A model generated the notes under the pieces. That model ran no database searches, was not told the origin of the DNA, and saw only the letters and a list, made by a program, of their open reading frames with translations. From Methylotenera_A sp031417915 (GTDB taxonomy: Bacteria > Pseudomonadota > Gammaproteobacteria > Burkholderiales > Methylophilaceae), in the NCBI GenBank assembly GCA_031417915.1, contig JANOWN010000039.1, positions 37,268 to 101,267 on the forward strand: 64,000 nt of DNA. The letters run 5' to 3'. The first letter of the stretch is position 1; every line of letters starts with the position of its first letter. The translations under genes were made by a program, and so were the position numbers. Below are positions 34,795-43,593 of the stretch, one piece after another.

Positions 34795-37761
34795 ATGAAT
34801 GTCGGACGGAAACTCATGTTGATTGTTGTTACCAGTGTCGCACTGGTAACGATTCCTGCCGCCATTGGTATTTACCAATTCACAAAGAATAAATTACTCA
34901 CCAGCGAAGCAGCGGAGTTAGAAAAAGAAACGAACGCCATCATTGTAGCAGCCTCGCAAAACTTGTCGGGCTACGAGCTAAGCCTGCAAGCTTTATCTAA
35001 CACGCTCAGCAAATCGCTCAGCATGCCCCCACAAAAAGGTGAAGAGGCCACTTTCGACCTTTTAATTCAGCAATCTCCTGATGGCGCTTGGCGTAGCAAG
35101 CATAAAAGCAAAATTGGTGATATGCAAAGTGGCCTTTTTTTGCCGCCAGATGCGCCAATGGATGCTGACCAAAAGCGACTACACTTACGCGGCAAACACG
35201 TGCTAGATGCATTTGCCAACTCAATTACCTCGCCTACTGGCAATATATGGCTACTTACTTTGGATAAAACTGAAGTGATATTCGATTACAGCTTTCCAAA
35301 CTCTGTTGATCAGATGCCAGCAGAAAGCGATTACACCAAAATGCCTTGGATGACATTGGGCGACCCCGCAACCAATCCACAACGCCGCCTGCGCTGGACA
35401 CCGCCAAACTATAATACGTCATCTAAACAGTGGCTGATAAGCGCTGTGATGGCCGTAGATGTCAATGGTCGCTGGGTTGGCACCGTTGGGCGTGACTTTA
35501 CCCTGAATGAAGCGCTATCCACGCTTTTGCGACATAACAAGCGCTATGCTGGAGAACAGCAATTTTTGTTGGATGCTGAAGGCAATTACATACAAGCTGG
35601 GCCGTGGCAAGCAGAACTGGAAACTAAACAGGAAAATTTTAGACCTGACCTCAGCAATGAGCCAGAACTTGCCAGATTGTTTAGCCAAAGAAATCCTGCC
35701 TCAAAAGTGCATTTATTGGATGAAAAATTGTCTCTACAAGGTCGTGATTACTTGTCTGTTGACATTCCCATTACCACTACAGGTTGGCATTATTATCGGC
35801 TAGTTCCCACTGGAAAAATTTTAGCACCTTTGCGCCAGCTATTTTACGCTTTGGTGGGGATGGTGCTAGCCACTGGCTTGCTGGTTGGCTTTTTGATTGA
35901 TGTTGCGGTGAAACGTAATATTGTCAGTCGGCTGCAAGTATTAGCTAGCGCCGTGCGCAGGTATGGCTTAGGTGAATTAGATGCGCGTGCAGATTTAAGC
36001 GGCGATGATGAAATCGCCAAAACTTCGCAAGAGTTCAATGCCATGGCAGGCCAATTTAAAGCCACATTGGATGCGATTCCCGACATGTTGTTTGATTTTG
36101 ACCTCGATGGCACCTACCACAGCGCGCACACGCCGACCGACGATTACCTGCTTGCGCCCGCAAAAGAGTTAATCGGCAAAACCGTGTCAGAAGTGCTGCC
36201 TGCTGAACAAGCAACAACGATAATGGAGGCAATACAAGAAGCGAACGAAACTGGCTATTCGCAAGGCAAACAATACCAACGCATGACTTCGCAAGGCTTA
36301 ACTTGGTTTGAGCTTTCGATTGCAAAAAAAGCTGGTGGCGACAGCAAAAATCCACGCTTTATGGCCATTTCACGCAATATTACCGAGCGCAAATTAGCCG
36401 CAGAAAAAATTCAACATCTCGCATTTTATGATTCGCTTACTGGCTTGCCAAATCGGCGCTTGCTGCTGGACAGACTCAATCATGCGCTATCCACCAGCGC
36501 GCGCAGTGGCCGATCTGGCGCGGTGATATTTCTCGATCTGGACAATTTCAAAACGCTTAACGACACGCTTGGGCATAACGTTGGCGACCAATTGCTACAA
36601 GAAGTGGGCAAACGCCTCACAGAATGCCTGCGTGAAGGCGATACGGTTGCGCGCTTGGGTGGCGATGAATACGTGGCCGTGTTGGAGGATTTAAGCGATC
36701 AAGACACTGAAACTGCCACACAGGCGGAAAATATCGCCAATAAAATTCTCTCTGCGCTCAATCGCCCTTATATATTGACTGGGCGTGATTATCACAACAC
36801 GCCTAGCATTGGCGTTACTTTGTTCAAGGGCCACGCGATTGAAGTAGAAGAATTATTAAGACAGGCCGATATTGCCATGTATCAAGCCAAAAAAGCGGGT
36901 CGCAATACTGTGCGCTTTTTTAACCCGCAAATGCAAGAAAATATTACGCACCGCGCCGCACTAGAAAACGAATTGCGCGTGGCGCTTGAGCGGCAACAAT
37001 TTCAATTATATTATCAAATTCAGGTAAATCACTTAGGTGGCGTATTTGGCGCGGAAGCGCTCATTCGCTGGGCGCACCCAGAGCGCGGCTTATTGCCACC
37101 GTTTCAGTTTATTCCCCTGGCTGAAGAAACTAGTTTAATTTTACCCATCGGCGATTGGGTGTTAGAAACAGCGTGCGCGCAAATTAAAGCATGGCAAAGA
37201 AACGCAATCACCAGCCACTTTGTGCTATCAATAAACGTAAGCGCCAAACAGTTTCACCAAGAATATTTCGTAGAACAAGTACAAGCAGCGGTGCTTGATA
37301 ACAACATCAACCCAGCGCTGCTAAAATTAGAGCTGACAGAAAGCATGTTGTTAAACGATGCGGACAGTACGATTAAAACCATGAGCGCGCTAAAAGAAAT
37401 CGGCGTGCAATTCTCGCTCGATGACTTTGGCACGGGTTTTTCTTCACTGCAATATCTCAAACGCATTCCCTTAAATCAGCTAAAAATCGATCAAACCTTT
37501 GTGCGCGATATTGTCGTGGATGCAAGCGATCAAGCCATTGTGCAAACTATTATCGCCATGGCAAAAACTTTGAGTTTAAACGTGATTGCCGAAGGCGTAG
37601 AATCAAAAGAGCAGCAAGCCCTGCTACTAAAATGCGGTTGCAAGCATTTTCAAGGCTATTTATTTGGCAAACCCTTACCTATTAACGAGTTCGATAAAAA
37701 ACTAAAATCTAAGCTAAAACCGCAGCCAAAAACCCAACCAAAATCCCCAAACAAAAATTAA
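34795..37761 (+). CDS. Membrane dCache-HAMP-PAS-GGDEF-EAL c-di-GMP protein
   Basis: A 988-residue sensor. A membrane helix at about 7-27, a periplasmic Cache-like domain of about 310 residues (with WTPPNYNTSSKQWLISAVMA) and a second helix at about 350-370 are followed by HAMP, PAS (about 430-545), GGDEF (about 550-715) and EAL (about 725-975). The cyclase loop is intact as GGDEY at 622-626 with an upstream REGD inhibitory site. The phosphodiesterase signature EALIRW is at 754-759 and DDFGTGFSSLQYL is present. It could be bifunctional. The C-terminal tail is Lys/Pro/Gln-rich. Confidence 0.93.
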   Translation: MNVGRKLMLIVVTSVALVTIPAAIGIYQFTKNKLLTSEAAELEKETNAIIVAASQNLSGYELSLQALSNTLSKSLSMPPQKGEEATFDLLIQQSPDGAWRSKHKSKIGDMQSGLFLPPDAPMDADQKRLHLRGKHVLDAFANSITSPTGNIWLLTLDKTEVIFDYSFPNSVDQMPAESDYTKMPWMTLGDPATNPQRRLRWTPPNYNTSSKQWLISAVMAVDVNGRWVGTVGRDFTLNEALSTLLRHNKRYAGEQQFLLDAEGNYIQAGPWQAELETKQENFRPDLSNEPELARLFSQRNPASKVHLLDEKLSLQGRDYLSVDIPITTTGWHYYRLVPTGKILAPLRQLFYALVGMVLATGLLVGFLIDVAVKRNIVSRLQVLASAVRRYGLGELDARADLSGDDEIAKTSQEFNAMAGQFKATLDAIPDMLFDFDLDGTYHSAHTPTDDYLLAPAKELIGKTVSEVLPAEQATTIMEAIQEANETGYSQGKQYQRMTSQGLTWFELSIAKKAGGDSKNPRFMAISRNITERKLAAEKIQHLAFYDSLTGLPNRRLLLDRLNHALSTSARSGRSGAVIFLDLDNFKTLNDTLGHNVGDQLLQEVGKRLTECLREGDTVARLGGDEYVAVLEDLSDQDTETATQAENIANKILSALNRPYILTGRDYHNTPSIGVTLFKGHAIEVEELLRQADIAMYQAKKAGRNTVRFFNPQMQENITHRAALENELRVALERQQFQLYYQIQVNHLGGVFGAEALIRWAHPERGLLPPFQFIPLAEETSLILPIGDWVLETACAQIKAWQRNAITSHFVLSINVSAKQFHQEYFVEQVQAAVLDNNINPALLKLELTESMLLNDADSTIKTMSALKEIGVQFSLDDFGTGFSSLQYLKRIPLNQLKIDQTFVRDIVVDASDQAIVQTIIAMAKTLSLNVIAEGVESKEQQALLLKCGCKHFQGYLFGKPLPINEFDKKLKSKLKPQPKTQPKSPNKN

Positions 37762-37828
37762 GCTCACTGCAGTATAATCAACGCCCTTCAAGCTCCGGCT
37801 TTTATTAAGTCAACATTTCATTTAAACC

Positions 37829-39727
37829 ATGCCTTTTATTACCTTAGATAACGCCTGCTTAGCTTTTGGTCATCACGCCCTGCTCGACCACGCTGCCTTT
37901 CAATTAGATGCGGGCGAGCGCGTGGGCTTGATTGGGCGCAATGGCGCTGGCAAATCCAGTTTACTCAAAGCCATCGCAGGCACCATTAAGCTCGATGACG
38001 GCACCCTATGGCGCGCTTCGAACGCGCGTATTGTTTACGTGCCGCAAGAGCCGGAGCTAGACACCACGCACACGGTGTTTGAGGCGGTGGCAGAAGGTTT
38101 AGGCGCATTGCAGCAAATTATTATTGATTATCACCAAGTAACGCACGACATGGGCATGCCTGATGCGGATATTGAGCATTTAATGGAAAAAATGCAGCAT
38201 TTGCAGCACGATTTAGATGTGCAAAATGGCTGGGCCGCGCAAAGTCGCGTAGAGACTGTATTGACGCGCTTAAATCTTGATGCTGATGCCGTAGTTTCGA
38301 CGCTATCTGGTGGTTGGCGCAAACGCGTAGCGCTGGGTCGCGCGCTGGTGGCCGAGCCTGAAGTGTTGTTGCTGGATGAGCCAACCAACCATTTGGATTT
38401 AGAAGCGATTGAATGGCTGGAAGATTTGCTACTTAATTTTCAAGGCAGTGTGCTATTTATCACGCATGACAGGCGCTTTTTAAATCGGCTTGCTACGCGT
38501 ATTACTGAGTTAGACCGTGGAATTTTGACGGATTTTGTCGGCAACTTTGCTGATTATCAAATCAAAAAAGAGGAACTGGTGGCAGTTGAAGAAACCCACG
38601 CCGCCAAGTTTGATAAAGTGTTGGCGCAAGAAGAAGTGTGGATTCGCCAAGGCATTAAAGCGCGCCGCACCCGCAACGAAGGCCGCGTGCGCCGCCTAGA
38701 AGCCTTGCGCCTAGAGCGCGCCGCCAGACGCGAGCGCCAAGGCAATGTAAAACTGAATTTAGACGCAGGCGAGCGCAGCGGCAAGCTGGTGGCCGAGCTA
38801 GAGAATGTAAGTAAATCGTATGGCGATAAAGTATTAATTAAAAATTTCTCCACGCGCATTTTGCGCGGTGACAAAATCGGTTTGCTCGGCCCAAATGGCA
38901 TTGGCAAAACGACACTGTTAAAATTAATTTTAGGTGACATTGAAGCTGATAGTGGCAAAGTTGAACGTGGCACCAAAATCAACGTCGCTTATTTTGACCA
39001 AATGCGCGAGCAATTGGACGAGGAAGCGACGCTGGCCGACACCATTAGCCCAGGCTCAGACTTTGTCGAGATTGGTAACGAGCGCAAACATGTGATTAGT
39101 TATTTAGAAGACTTTTTGTTTCCACCACAACGTTCGCGCTCGCCCGTAAAATCGCTATCTGGCGGCGAGAGAAACCGTTTATTATTAGCGCGATTATTTG
39201 CTCGACCAGCCAATGTGCTGGTGCTAGATGAGCCGACCAATGATTTAGATATTGATACTTTAGAGCTGCTAGAGAGCTTGCTGCAAGAGTTTAAAGGCAC
39301 ACTATTTTTAGTGAGCCACGACCGCGCATTTTTAGAGAACACCGTCACGCAAGTCATCGCGTTTGAAGGCGGCGGGAAACTCACGGAGTTTGGCGGCGGT
39401 TATGACGATTGGCAACGCTTTAATTCACAGCAAAAGAATCAAAAATCGCCTGCCCTGCAGGCCATTATCCATGCGCCTTCTGGGGCATCTAAATCGGATG
39501 CTAAAACTGCAAAATTAAGCTTTAAAGAGCAAAAAGAGTTAGAAGAAATCCCCGCCAAAATTGAGCTGCTAGAAACCGAACAAGCGAAAATAAATCAACA
39601 GCTTGCCGATGCTGAACTTTACAAATCGCAAGCTGAAAAAGTAAAAGCTTTACAAGCAAGATTAATAGAAATTGAAAGCTTGTTAGAAAACCACCTCGCG
39701 CGCTGGGAAGCGCTAGATTCAAAATAG
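37829..39727 (+). CDS. uup: ABC-F family ATPase Uup
   Basis: A 632-residue tandem ABC protein without membrane segments; E. coli Uup is 635. The first nucleotide-binding domain has GRNGAGKSS (about 37-45) and LSGGWRKRVALGRAL. The second has GPNGIGKTT and LSGGERNRLLLARL, and the linker is Arg-rich. A C-terminal coiled coil follows (about 560-630, KLSFKEQKELEEIPAKIE). Uup is linked to ribosome-associated functions and suppression of transposon excision. Codons for about residues 541-553 (PALQAIIHAPSG) are supplied by a dispersed palindrome in the hinge before the coiled coil, without breaking the frame. Confidence 0.94.
   Translation: MPFITLDNACLAFGHHALLDHAAFQLDAGERVGLIGRNGAGKSSLLKAIAGTIKLDDGTLWRASNARIVYVPQEPELDTTHTVFEAVAEGLGALQQIIIDYHQVTHDMGMPDADIEHLMEKMQHLQHDLDVQNGWAAQSRVETVLTRLNLDADAVVSTLSGGWRKRVALGRALVAEPEVLLLDEPTNHLDLEAIEWLEDLLLNFQGSVLFITHDRRFLNRLATRITELDRGILTDFVGNFADYQIKKEELVAVEETHAAKFDKVLAQEEVWIRQGIKARRTRNEGRVRRLEALRLERAARRERQGNVKLNLDAGERSGKLVAELENVSKSYGDKVLIKNFSTRILRGDKIGLLGPNGIGKTTLLKLILGDIEADSGKVERGTKINVAYFDQMREQLDEEATLADTISPGSDFVEIGNERKHVISYLEDFLFPPQRSRSPVKSLSGGERNRLLLARLFARPANVLVLDEPTNDLDIDTLELLESLLQEFKGTLFLVSHDRAFLENTVTQVIAFEGGGKLTEFGGGYDDWQRFNSQQKNQKSPALQAIIHAPSGASKSDAKTAKLSFKEQKELEEIPAKIELLETEQAKINQQLADAELYKSQAEKVKALQARLIEIESLLENHLARWEALDSK
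39451..39487 (-). repeat. Dispersed palindromic repeat, copy 4, inside uup
   Basis: On the minus strand it reads TGCCCCAGAAGGC, GCATGGATAATGGC, CTGCAGGGCA: the family core with one change and TGCCC/GGGCA arms. It lies wholly inside uup, in frame, at the junction of the second ATPase domain and the coiled coil. Confidence 0.8.
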
Positions 39728-39772
39728 GCACATCAACAAAACTCGCCATAACGCGGTAAAATAGGCTTTTGT

Positions 39773-39847
39773 GTCCTTGTGGTGAAACGGATATCACCGG
39801 CCCCTCCTAAGGGTCAGTTTCAGGTTCGAGTCCTGACGGGGACACCA
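39773..39847 (+). tRNA. tRNA-Arg (anticodon CCT)
   Basis: 75 bases fold as a cloverleaf: acceptor GTCCTTG/CGGGGAC, D arm GTGA/TCAC, anticodon stem GGCCC/GGGTC with loop CTCCTAA (anticodon CCT, reading AGG), and T arm TCAGG/CCTGA with loop TTCGAGT. CCA is encoded. It lies 45 bp after uup. Confidence 0.96.
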
Positions 39848-39933
39848 TTTATATAGTTTCGAATGTAAATAGTTTGCAATTGCGCGTAAACTATTTGTTC
39901 ATTTAAAACTCATACCTAGCAATTTTAAAACTT

Positions 39934-40473
39934 ATGTTAATGAAATTTACTTTTTACAGCCTTATTTTACTGATTGCCTTTTTAGGCTATAGAAACATCA
40001 GCATGGCCGCTACACCTAGTATTGGCGAAGCTGCGCCAAACTTTAACTTGCCTAATGCCAAAAATGAAATGGTGAACTTAGTCAGCTTTAAAGGCGGCTG
40101 GGTTGTTTTATATTTTTACCCAAAAGATGACACGCCAGGCTGCACCAAAGAAGCCTGCACGTTTCGCGACGATTTACACAAGCTGGAAAAGCTTGGCGCA
40201 AAAGTGGTGGGCGTGAGTGTGGATGACGGCAAAAGTCATGCGGAATTCGCCAAAAAATACAACTTGCCGTTTCCACTGTTGAGCGACAAAGATGGCGTAG
40301 TCGCCAAGCAATACGGCGCACTCAGCGATTTTTTGGTGATTAAAATGGCCAAGCGTTACACGTTTTTAATTGATGACAATGGTGTTTTAAGAAAAAGTTA
40401 TTTAAGCGTCGATACTTCACGCCACTCACAACAAATTATTGATGATTTAATGGCAATGCAACAAAATAAGTGA
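39934..40473 (+). CDS. Exported Bcp/PrxQ-type peroxiredoxin
   Basis: A 179-residue thiol peroxidase. The peroxidatic cysteine is C70 in DDTPGCTKEAC and the probable resolving cysteine is C75, a CX4C pair typical of Bcp. Unlike cytoplasmic Bcp (about 155 residues) it has an N-terminal signal peptide (MLMKFTFYSLILLIAFLGY, cut near SMAA), so it should act in the periplasm against peroxides. A palindromic repeat begins immediately after its stop codon and the msrB gene follows, making a pair of oxidative-damage genes. Confidence 0.93.
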   Translation: MLMKFTFYSLILLIAFLGYRNISMAATPSIGEAAPNFNLPNAKNEMVNLVSFKGGWVVLYFYPKDDTPGCTKEACTFRDDLHKLEKLGAKVVGVSVDDGKSHAEFAKKYNLPFPLLSDKDGVVAKQYGALSDFLVIKMAKRYTFLIDDNGVLRKSYLSVDTSRHSQQIIDDLMAMQQNK

Positions 40474-40511
40474 CAACATGCAACCCGCATGGATATTGGT
40501 CTGCAGGCAGA
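40474..40511 (+). repeat. Dispersed palindromic repeat, copy 5
   Basis: ACATGCAACCC, core GCATGGATATTGGT, CTGCAGGCAG. The core is nearly perfect, but the outer arms pair poorly. It fills most of the gap between the peroxiredoxin and msrB genes. Confidence 0.75.
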
Positions 40512-40541
40512 TTATTTTGAGTTATTTTTAGGTAAATTATC

Positions 40542-40934
40542 ATGAAAAAAGTTATTAAAACCGACGCCGAATGGCAACAACAACTCTCACCGATGCAATA
40601 TCAAGTCACGCGCCACGCTGCCACCGAGCGCGCTGGCACGGGTGAATACACTGACCATAATCAAGCTGGCATTTACACTTGCGTGTGCTGCAAAACGCAG
40701 TTGTTTGAATCCGACACAAAATTTGATTCTGGTTGCGGCTGGCCGAGCTACTTTAAAGCGCTAGACCCCGCCAACGTGCGCGAACTGTTGGACACCTCAC
40801 ATGGCAGAACCCGCACCGAAGTCATCTGCAACGTATGCGACGCGCACCTCGGCCATGTCTTCAACGACGGCCCACCGCCGACTGGATTACGTTACTGCAT
40901 TAATTCCGCATCGCTAAGCTTTGAAGCTAAATAA
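40542..40934 (+). CDS. msrB: Peptide-methionine (R)-S-oxide reductase
   Basis: A 130-residue MsrB that reduces methionine-R-sulfoxide in proteins using thioredoxin. The catalytic cysteine is C119 in GLRYCINSASL. Zinc is bound by C47 and C50 (YTCVCC) and C96 and C99 (ICNVCD). GCGWPSY and HVFNDGPPPTGLRY are signature segments. AGGT lies upstream of the ATG. A decayed second copy of the 3' end of this gene occurs at 46183-46297. Confidence 0.96.
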   Translation: MKKVIKTDAEWQQQLSPMQYQVTRHAATERAGTGEYTDHNQAGIYTCVCCKTQLFESDTKFDSGCGWPSYFKALDPANVRELLDTSHGRTRTEVICNVCDAHLGHVFNDGPPPTGLRYCINSASLSFEAK

Positions 40935-40945
40935 CTAAATATAGA

Positions 40946-40983
40946 TACCCTGATAGCCGCATTGGTATTGGGCTGCAGGCTAT
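40946..40983 (+). repeat. Dispersed palindromic repeat, copy 6
   Basis: TACCCTGATAGCC, core GCATTGGTATTGGG, CTGCAGGCTA. This is the most diverged core of the set. It begins 12 bp after the msrB stop codon. Confidence 0.7.
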
Positions 40984-41010
40984 TTCTGAAAGAGTCAATA
41001 AATACAAAAA

Positions 41011-41034
41011 ATAGGGCTACCGAAGTAGCCTTAT
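41011..41034 (-). terminator. UUCG-capped hairpin followed by a T tract (minus strand)
   Basis: On the minus strand, GGCTAC-TTCG-GTAGCC is a perfect six-pair stem with the stable UUCG tetraloop, followed by CTATTTTTT. It fits a rho-independent terminator for minus-strand transcription, yet the nearest minus-strand gene ends at 41219, 185 bp away. Confidence 0.65.
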
Positions 41035-41218
41035 GAAATCACAAAAGTGAGTTATTGTTATTTATTATAGTGCGATTCTGCCGCCGCACTGTAATTAGTG
41101 AAATTATTGGGGCACAACACCTAACGATTCGACCGTTTCGATATTGCTATACTGGCCATGATCAATTGGCAAACCGTTGCCAACTTAGTAAGTAATTGAC
41201 ATGAATATGCAATGCAAT

Positions 41219-41443
41219 CTAATGTAAAGCTAATCTGCCGATGCTTGATGCCGTAGTTGGTAAGTTTAGTTTTTCAACTTTACCTGCGTTAATAATTTCA
41301 ATCATTTCTTCCATTGCAGCCATGTAGCCGCGTTCAAACACCCAATACTGGCATTCTTCGCTACTAACCAATGCACTGCGCTCTACTTCTTCGCATAATG
41401 TCGTAAAGGCTTTCATACATGCATTAACATCATATTCGTTCAT
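41219..41443 (-). CDS. Small hypothetical protein
   Basis: A 74-residue, mainly helical soluble protein (MNEYDVNACMKAFTTLCEEV) with Cys at about 9, 17 and 31 and an aromatic segment YWVFERGYMAAMEE. I recognise no family. It stands alone between msrB and the CHASE2 kinase on the same strand as the latter, with about 170 bp from it. Regular composition and a plausible start support a real gene, but evidence is limited. Confidence 0.55.
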   Translation of the reverse strand: MNEYDVNACMKAFTTLCEEVERSALVSSEECQYWVFERGYMAAMEEMIEIINAGKVEKLNLPTTASSIGRLALH

Positions 41444-41614
41444 TATTTATTACCATTCTTAAAGTTTTAATCTTAAAGTTTTAAATTTACAACAATTGCA
41501 GTGTATGTGAATATGCAATTAAGCACTGTAAACAAATGTTAAGTGCTTGATGCTGAACAAACTCTGCTCAGATTTTATTTGGGTGATTGAGGTTAGCGAT
41601 GTTACAACTTAAGA

Positions 41615-43570
41615 CTAGATGCTCTCCGCATCATGAGGATCAAAGCTCATCACAGGCAGGCGCAGACTAAAGCAAGTATCCTTGCCAACATCACTATCTA
41701 CATCCACATGTCCGTGGTGTTTTTCAGTCACAGTGGCTACAAAATATAAACCCAAGCCCGTGCCTTCGGTGCCCGATTCACTGGTGCTCATACGGCTAAA
41801 TCGCTTAAATAAAAATAATTGCTCATTGACTGGGATGCCTTGGCCAGCGTTAATTACACTCATCACAGCCTGATGATTAGAAAAATACAATCTGATTTTG
41901 ACGACTGATTCAACTGGTGAAAATTTAACTGCGTTCAATATTAAATTTAACACTGCTCTTTGTAGTAGGCCAAAATTACCTTGCACCCATACCATGCCCT
42001 CTACGATGTCTCTTTCTAAGGTAATTTTCTTCTTCAAGGCACTTTCGTAGGCATCATCTACCGCTTGGTGCGTTAAGCTTGCAAAATCAAGCACTTTAAA
42101 ATTCGTGCTATCAATCATCTCTGCGCGTGACGCTTGCAAAAAGTCCTCGGCTAAATGGAGCGCTTGCGTTAATGAGGCATGCAAACGATGTTCTTGTTCA
42201 CGGCTTTCTTCTAGAATCATCATGGCATTGGCAATTGGTGCACGTAAATCGTGAGAGATAAAAGCAAGCAACTCTTTGCGATCATTTTGCAAGAACCGCA
42301 ACTGTTGACCTGCCGCACGCACTTGCTCAATACGCGCATTAAAACTGTCATAGTTACTCACCTTTGTTGAGGTAGGCAATTGAATCAAATCTTGCGCTAA
42401 GTAAGCTAGTTCGTAATCTAAGAACTTGCTTGCGGCCTCTAATTTACGCCAACTCCAGATTGGGTAAGCCAGTAAAATTGGCAATAGCGCGGGCGAAGGT
42501 GGAATCCAAATACTGAACATTTTTGGTAGTGATGCGGCAATAAATGCAATCAAAACAAAAAATAACAAAGTGACTATTAAGCTTATTAAAGCAGGTAGTT
42601 TTGGCATCCAAAGCAATGGCAACAAGACCAGCACGAGCAATATCAACATTGAAATTACAGGCGATATTGGTTTAATCAATTTATTTTCACGAATCGATTG
42701 CAACACATTGGCATGCACCTCGACCCCAGACATCGGCAGACCCAGGCCAGACACAGGCGTTGAGAGTAAATCGTTCATACCAGAAGCAGTTGCGCCTACC
42801 AGCACAATCTTATTTTTGAATAAATCTTTAGCGAAATTACCATTCAACACTTGCACGTAAGAAATAGTCAGAAAGTGGCCTGGTGGCCCTAAAAAATTAA
42901 TCCTACGTTGATTTTCGCGCACCAGCGAAAACATATTTTTTTCGATGGTTTGCTTATTAGCTTGAGTTGAATCTGAAAATTTATTTTTTGAAGTTTGATG
43001 TTGCGCTACATTCAATATCGCCTGCGAAAAATGCTGCCAAACGGGCGCGCCTACACCCTCAAACATATAAATGCTTCGCGCAATCCCATCCTCATCTAGC
43101 GCAGCATGCACGCGACCTAAATCAGCTGCATTGTTTGCTAAACTGGGCAATGGTAAGGTTTCAATCACCTGTCCATTCACGCGCGTGGATTCCAGCACCA
43201 CTGGCAGCACCACATTGCCAGCATTGAGAATAGCCTCCGATAAAGCTTCATCTGCGCCTTTATCAGCAATATCAGGCTCAGAAAAAATAATATCAAGGCC
43301 TATGGCAGATGCGCCCTCGCGCTTTAGGCGATCAATTAAATCTGCATGAACCCTTCTAGACCAAGGCCAGCGGCCAAGTTGCGACAAACTGTTTTCGTCA
43401 ACCGCCACAATAACAACATCTGCTGGCGCATTTTCTTGATAGCGTTTTTGCCCAACATCATAGATAAGATTGTCAACCCGAGATAACAGGCCTGTGATGC
43501 TGATTAGTGCCACCAGCAGCAGTAAAATCAGTGCGGCAGATACATAATCGTTAAAACTAAATTTTTTCAA
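41615..43570 (-). CDS. CHASE2-domain sensor histidine kinase
   Basis: A 651-residue membrane kinase. An N-terminal helix (about 11-28) precedes a periplasmic CHASE2 domain (about 30-300, ADVVIVAVDENSLSQLGRWPW), followed by about three membrane helices (302-372). The kinase core has phosphoacceptor H440 in LAFISHDLRAPIAN, an N box (LLQRAVLNLILNAVKFSP), and G2 in EGTGLGLYFVATV. CHASE2 is an extracellular sensor with unknown ligands. It lies 23 bp downstream of the LysM-FecR gene and in line with the OmpR regulator at 45266, so the three form an apparent signalling operon transcribed from 45949 to 41615. Confidence 0.93.
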   Translation of the reverse strand: MKKFSFNDYVSAALILLLLVALISITGLLSRVDNLIYDVGQKRYQENAPADVVIVAVDENSLSQLGRWPWSRRVHADLIDRLKREGASAIGLDIIFSEPDIADKGADEALSEAILNAGNVVLPVVLESTRVNGQVIETLPLPSLANNAADLGRVHAALDEDGIARSIYMFEGVGAPVWQHFSQAILNVAQHQTSKNKFSDSTQANKQTIEKNMFSLVRENQRRINFLGPPGHFLTISYVQVLNGNFAKDLFKNKIVLVGATASGMNDLLSTPVSGLGLPMSGVEVHANVLQSIRENKLIKPISPVISMLILLVLVLLPLLWMPKLPALISLIVTLLFFVLIAFIAASLPKMFSIWIPPSPALLPILLAYPIWSWRKLEAASKFLDYELAYLAQDLIQLPTSTKVSNYDSFNARIEQVRAAGQQLRFLQNDRKELLAFISHDLRAPIANAMMILEESREQEHRLHASLTQALHLAEDFLQASRAEMIDSTNFKVLDFASLTHQAVDDAYESALKKKITLERDIVEGMVWVQGNFGLLQRAVLNLILNAVKFSPVESVVKIRLYFSNHQAVMSVINAGQGIPVNEQLFLFKRFSRMSTSESGTEGTGLGLYFVATVTEKHHGHVDVDSDVGKDTCFSLRLPVMSFDPHDAESI

Positions 43571-43593
43571 AGCTAATTTTAGTTATTGAAGCA

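Noticed and set aside
34795..37761. GGDEF-EAL protein as a LapD-type receptor for the RTX adhesin
   Set aside because: Both catalytic signatures (GGDEY, EALIRW) are intact and the periplasmic part is Cache-like, whereas LapD has degenerate catalytic sites and a different output module.
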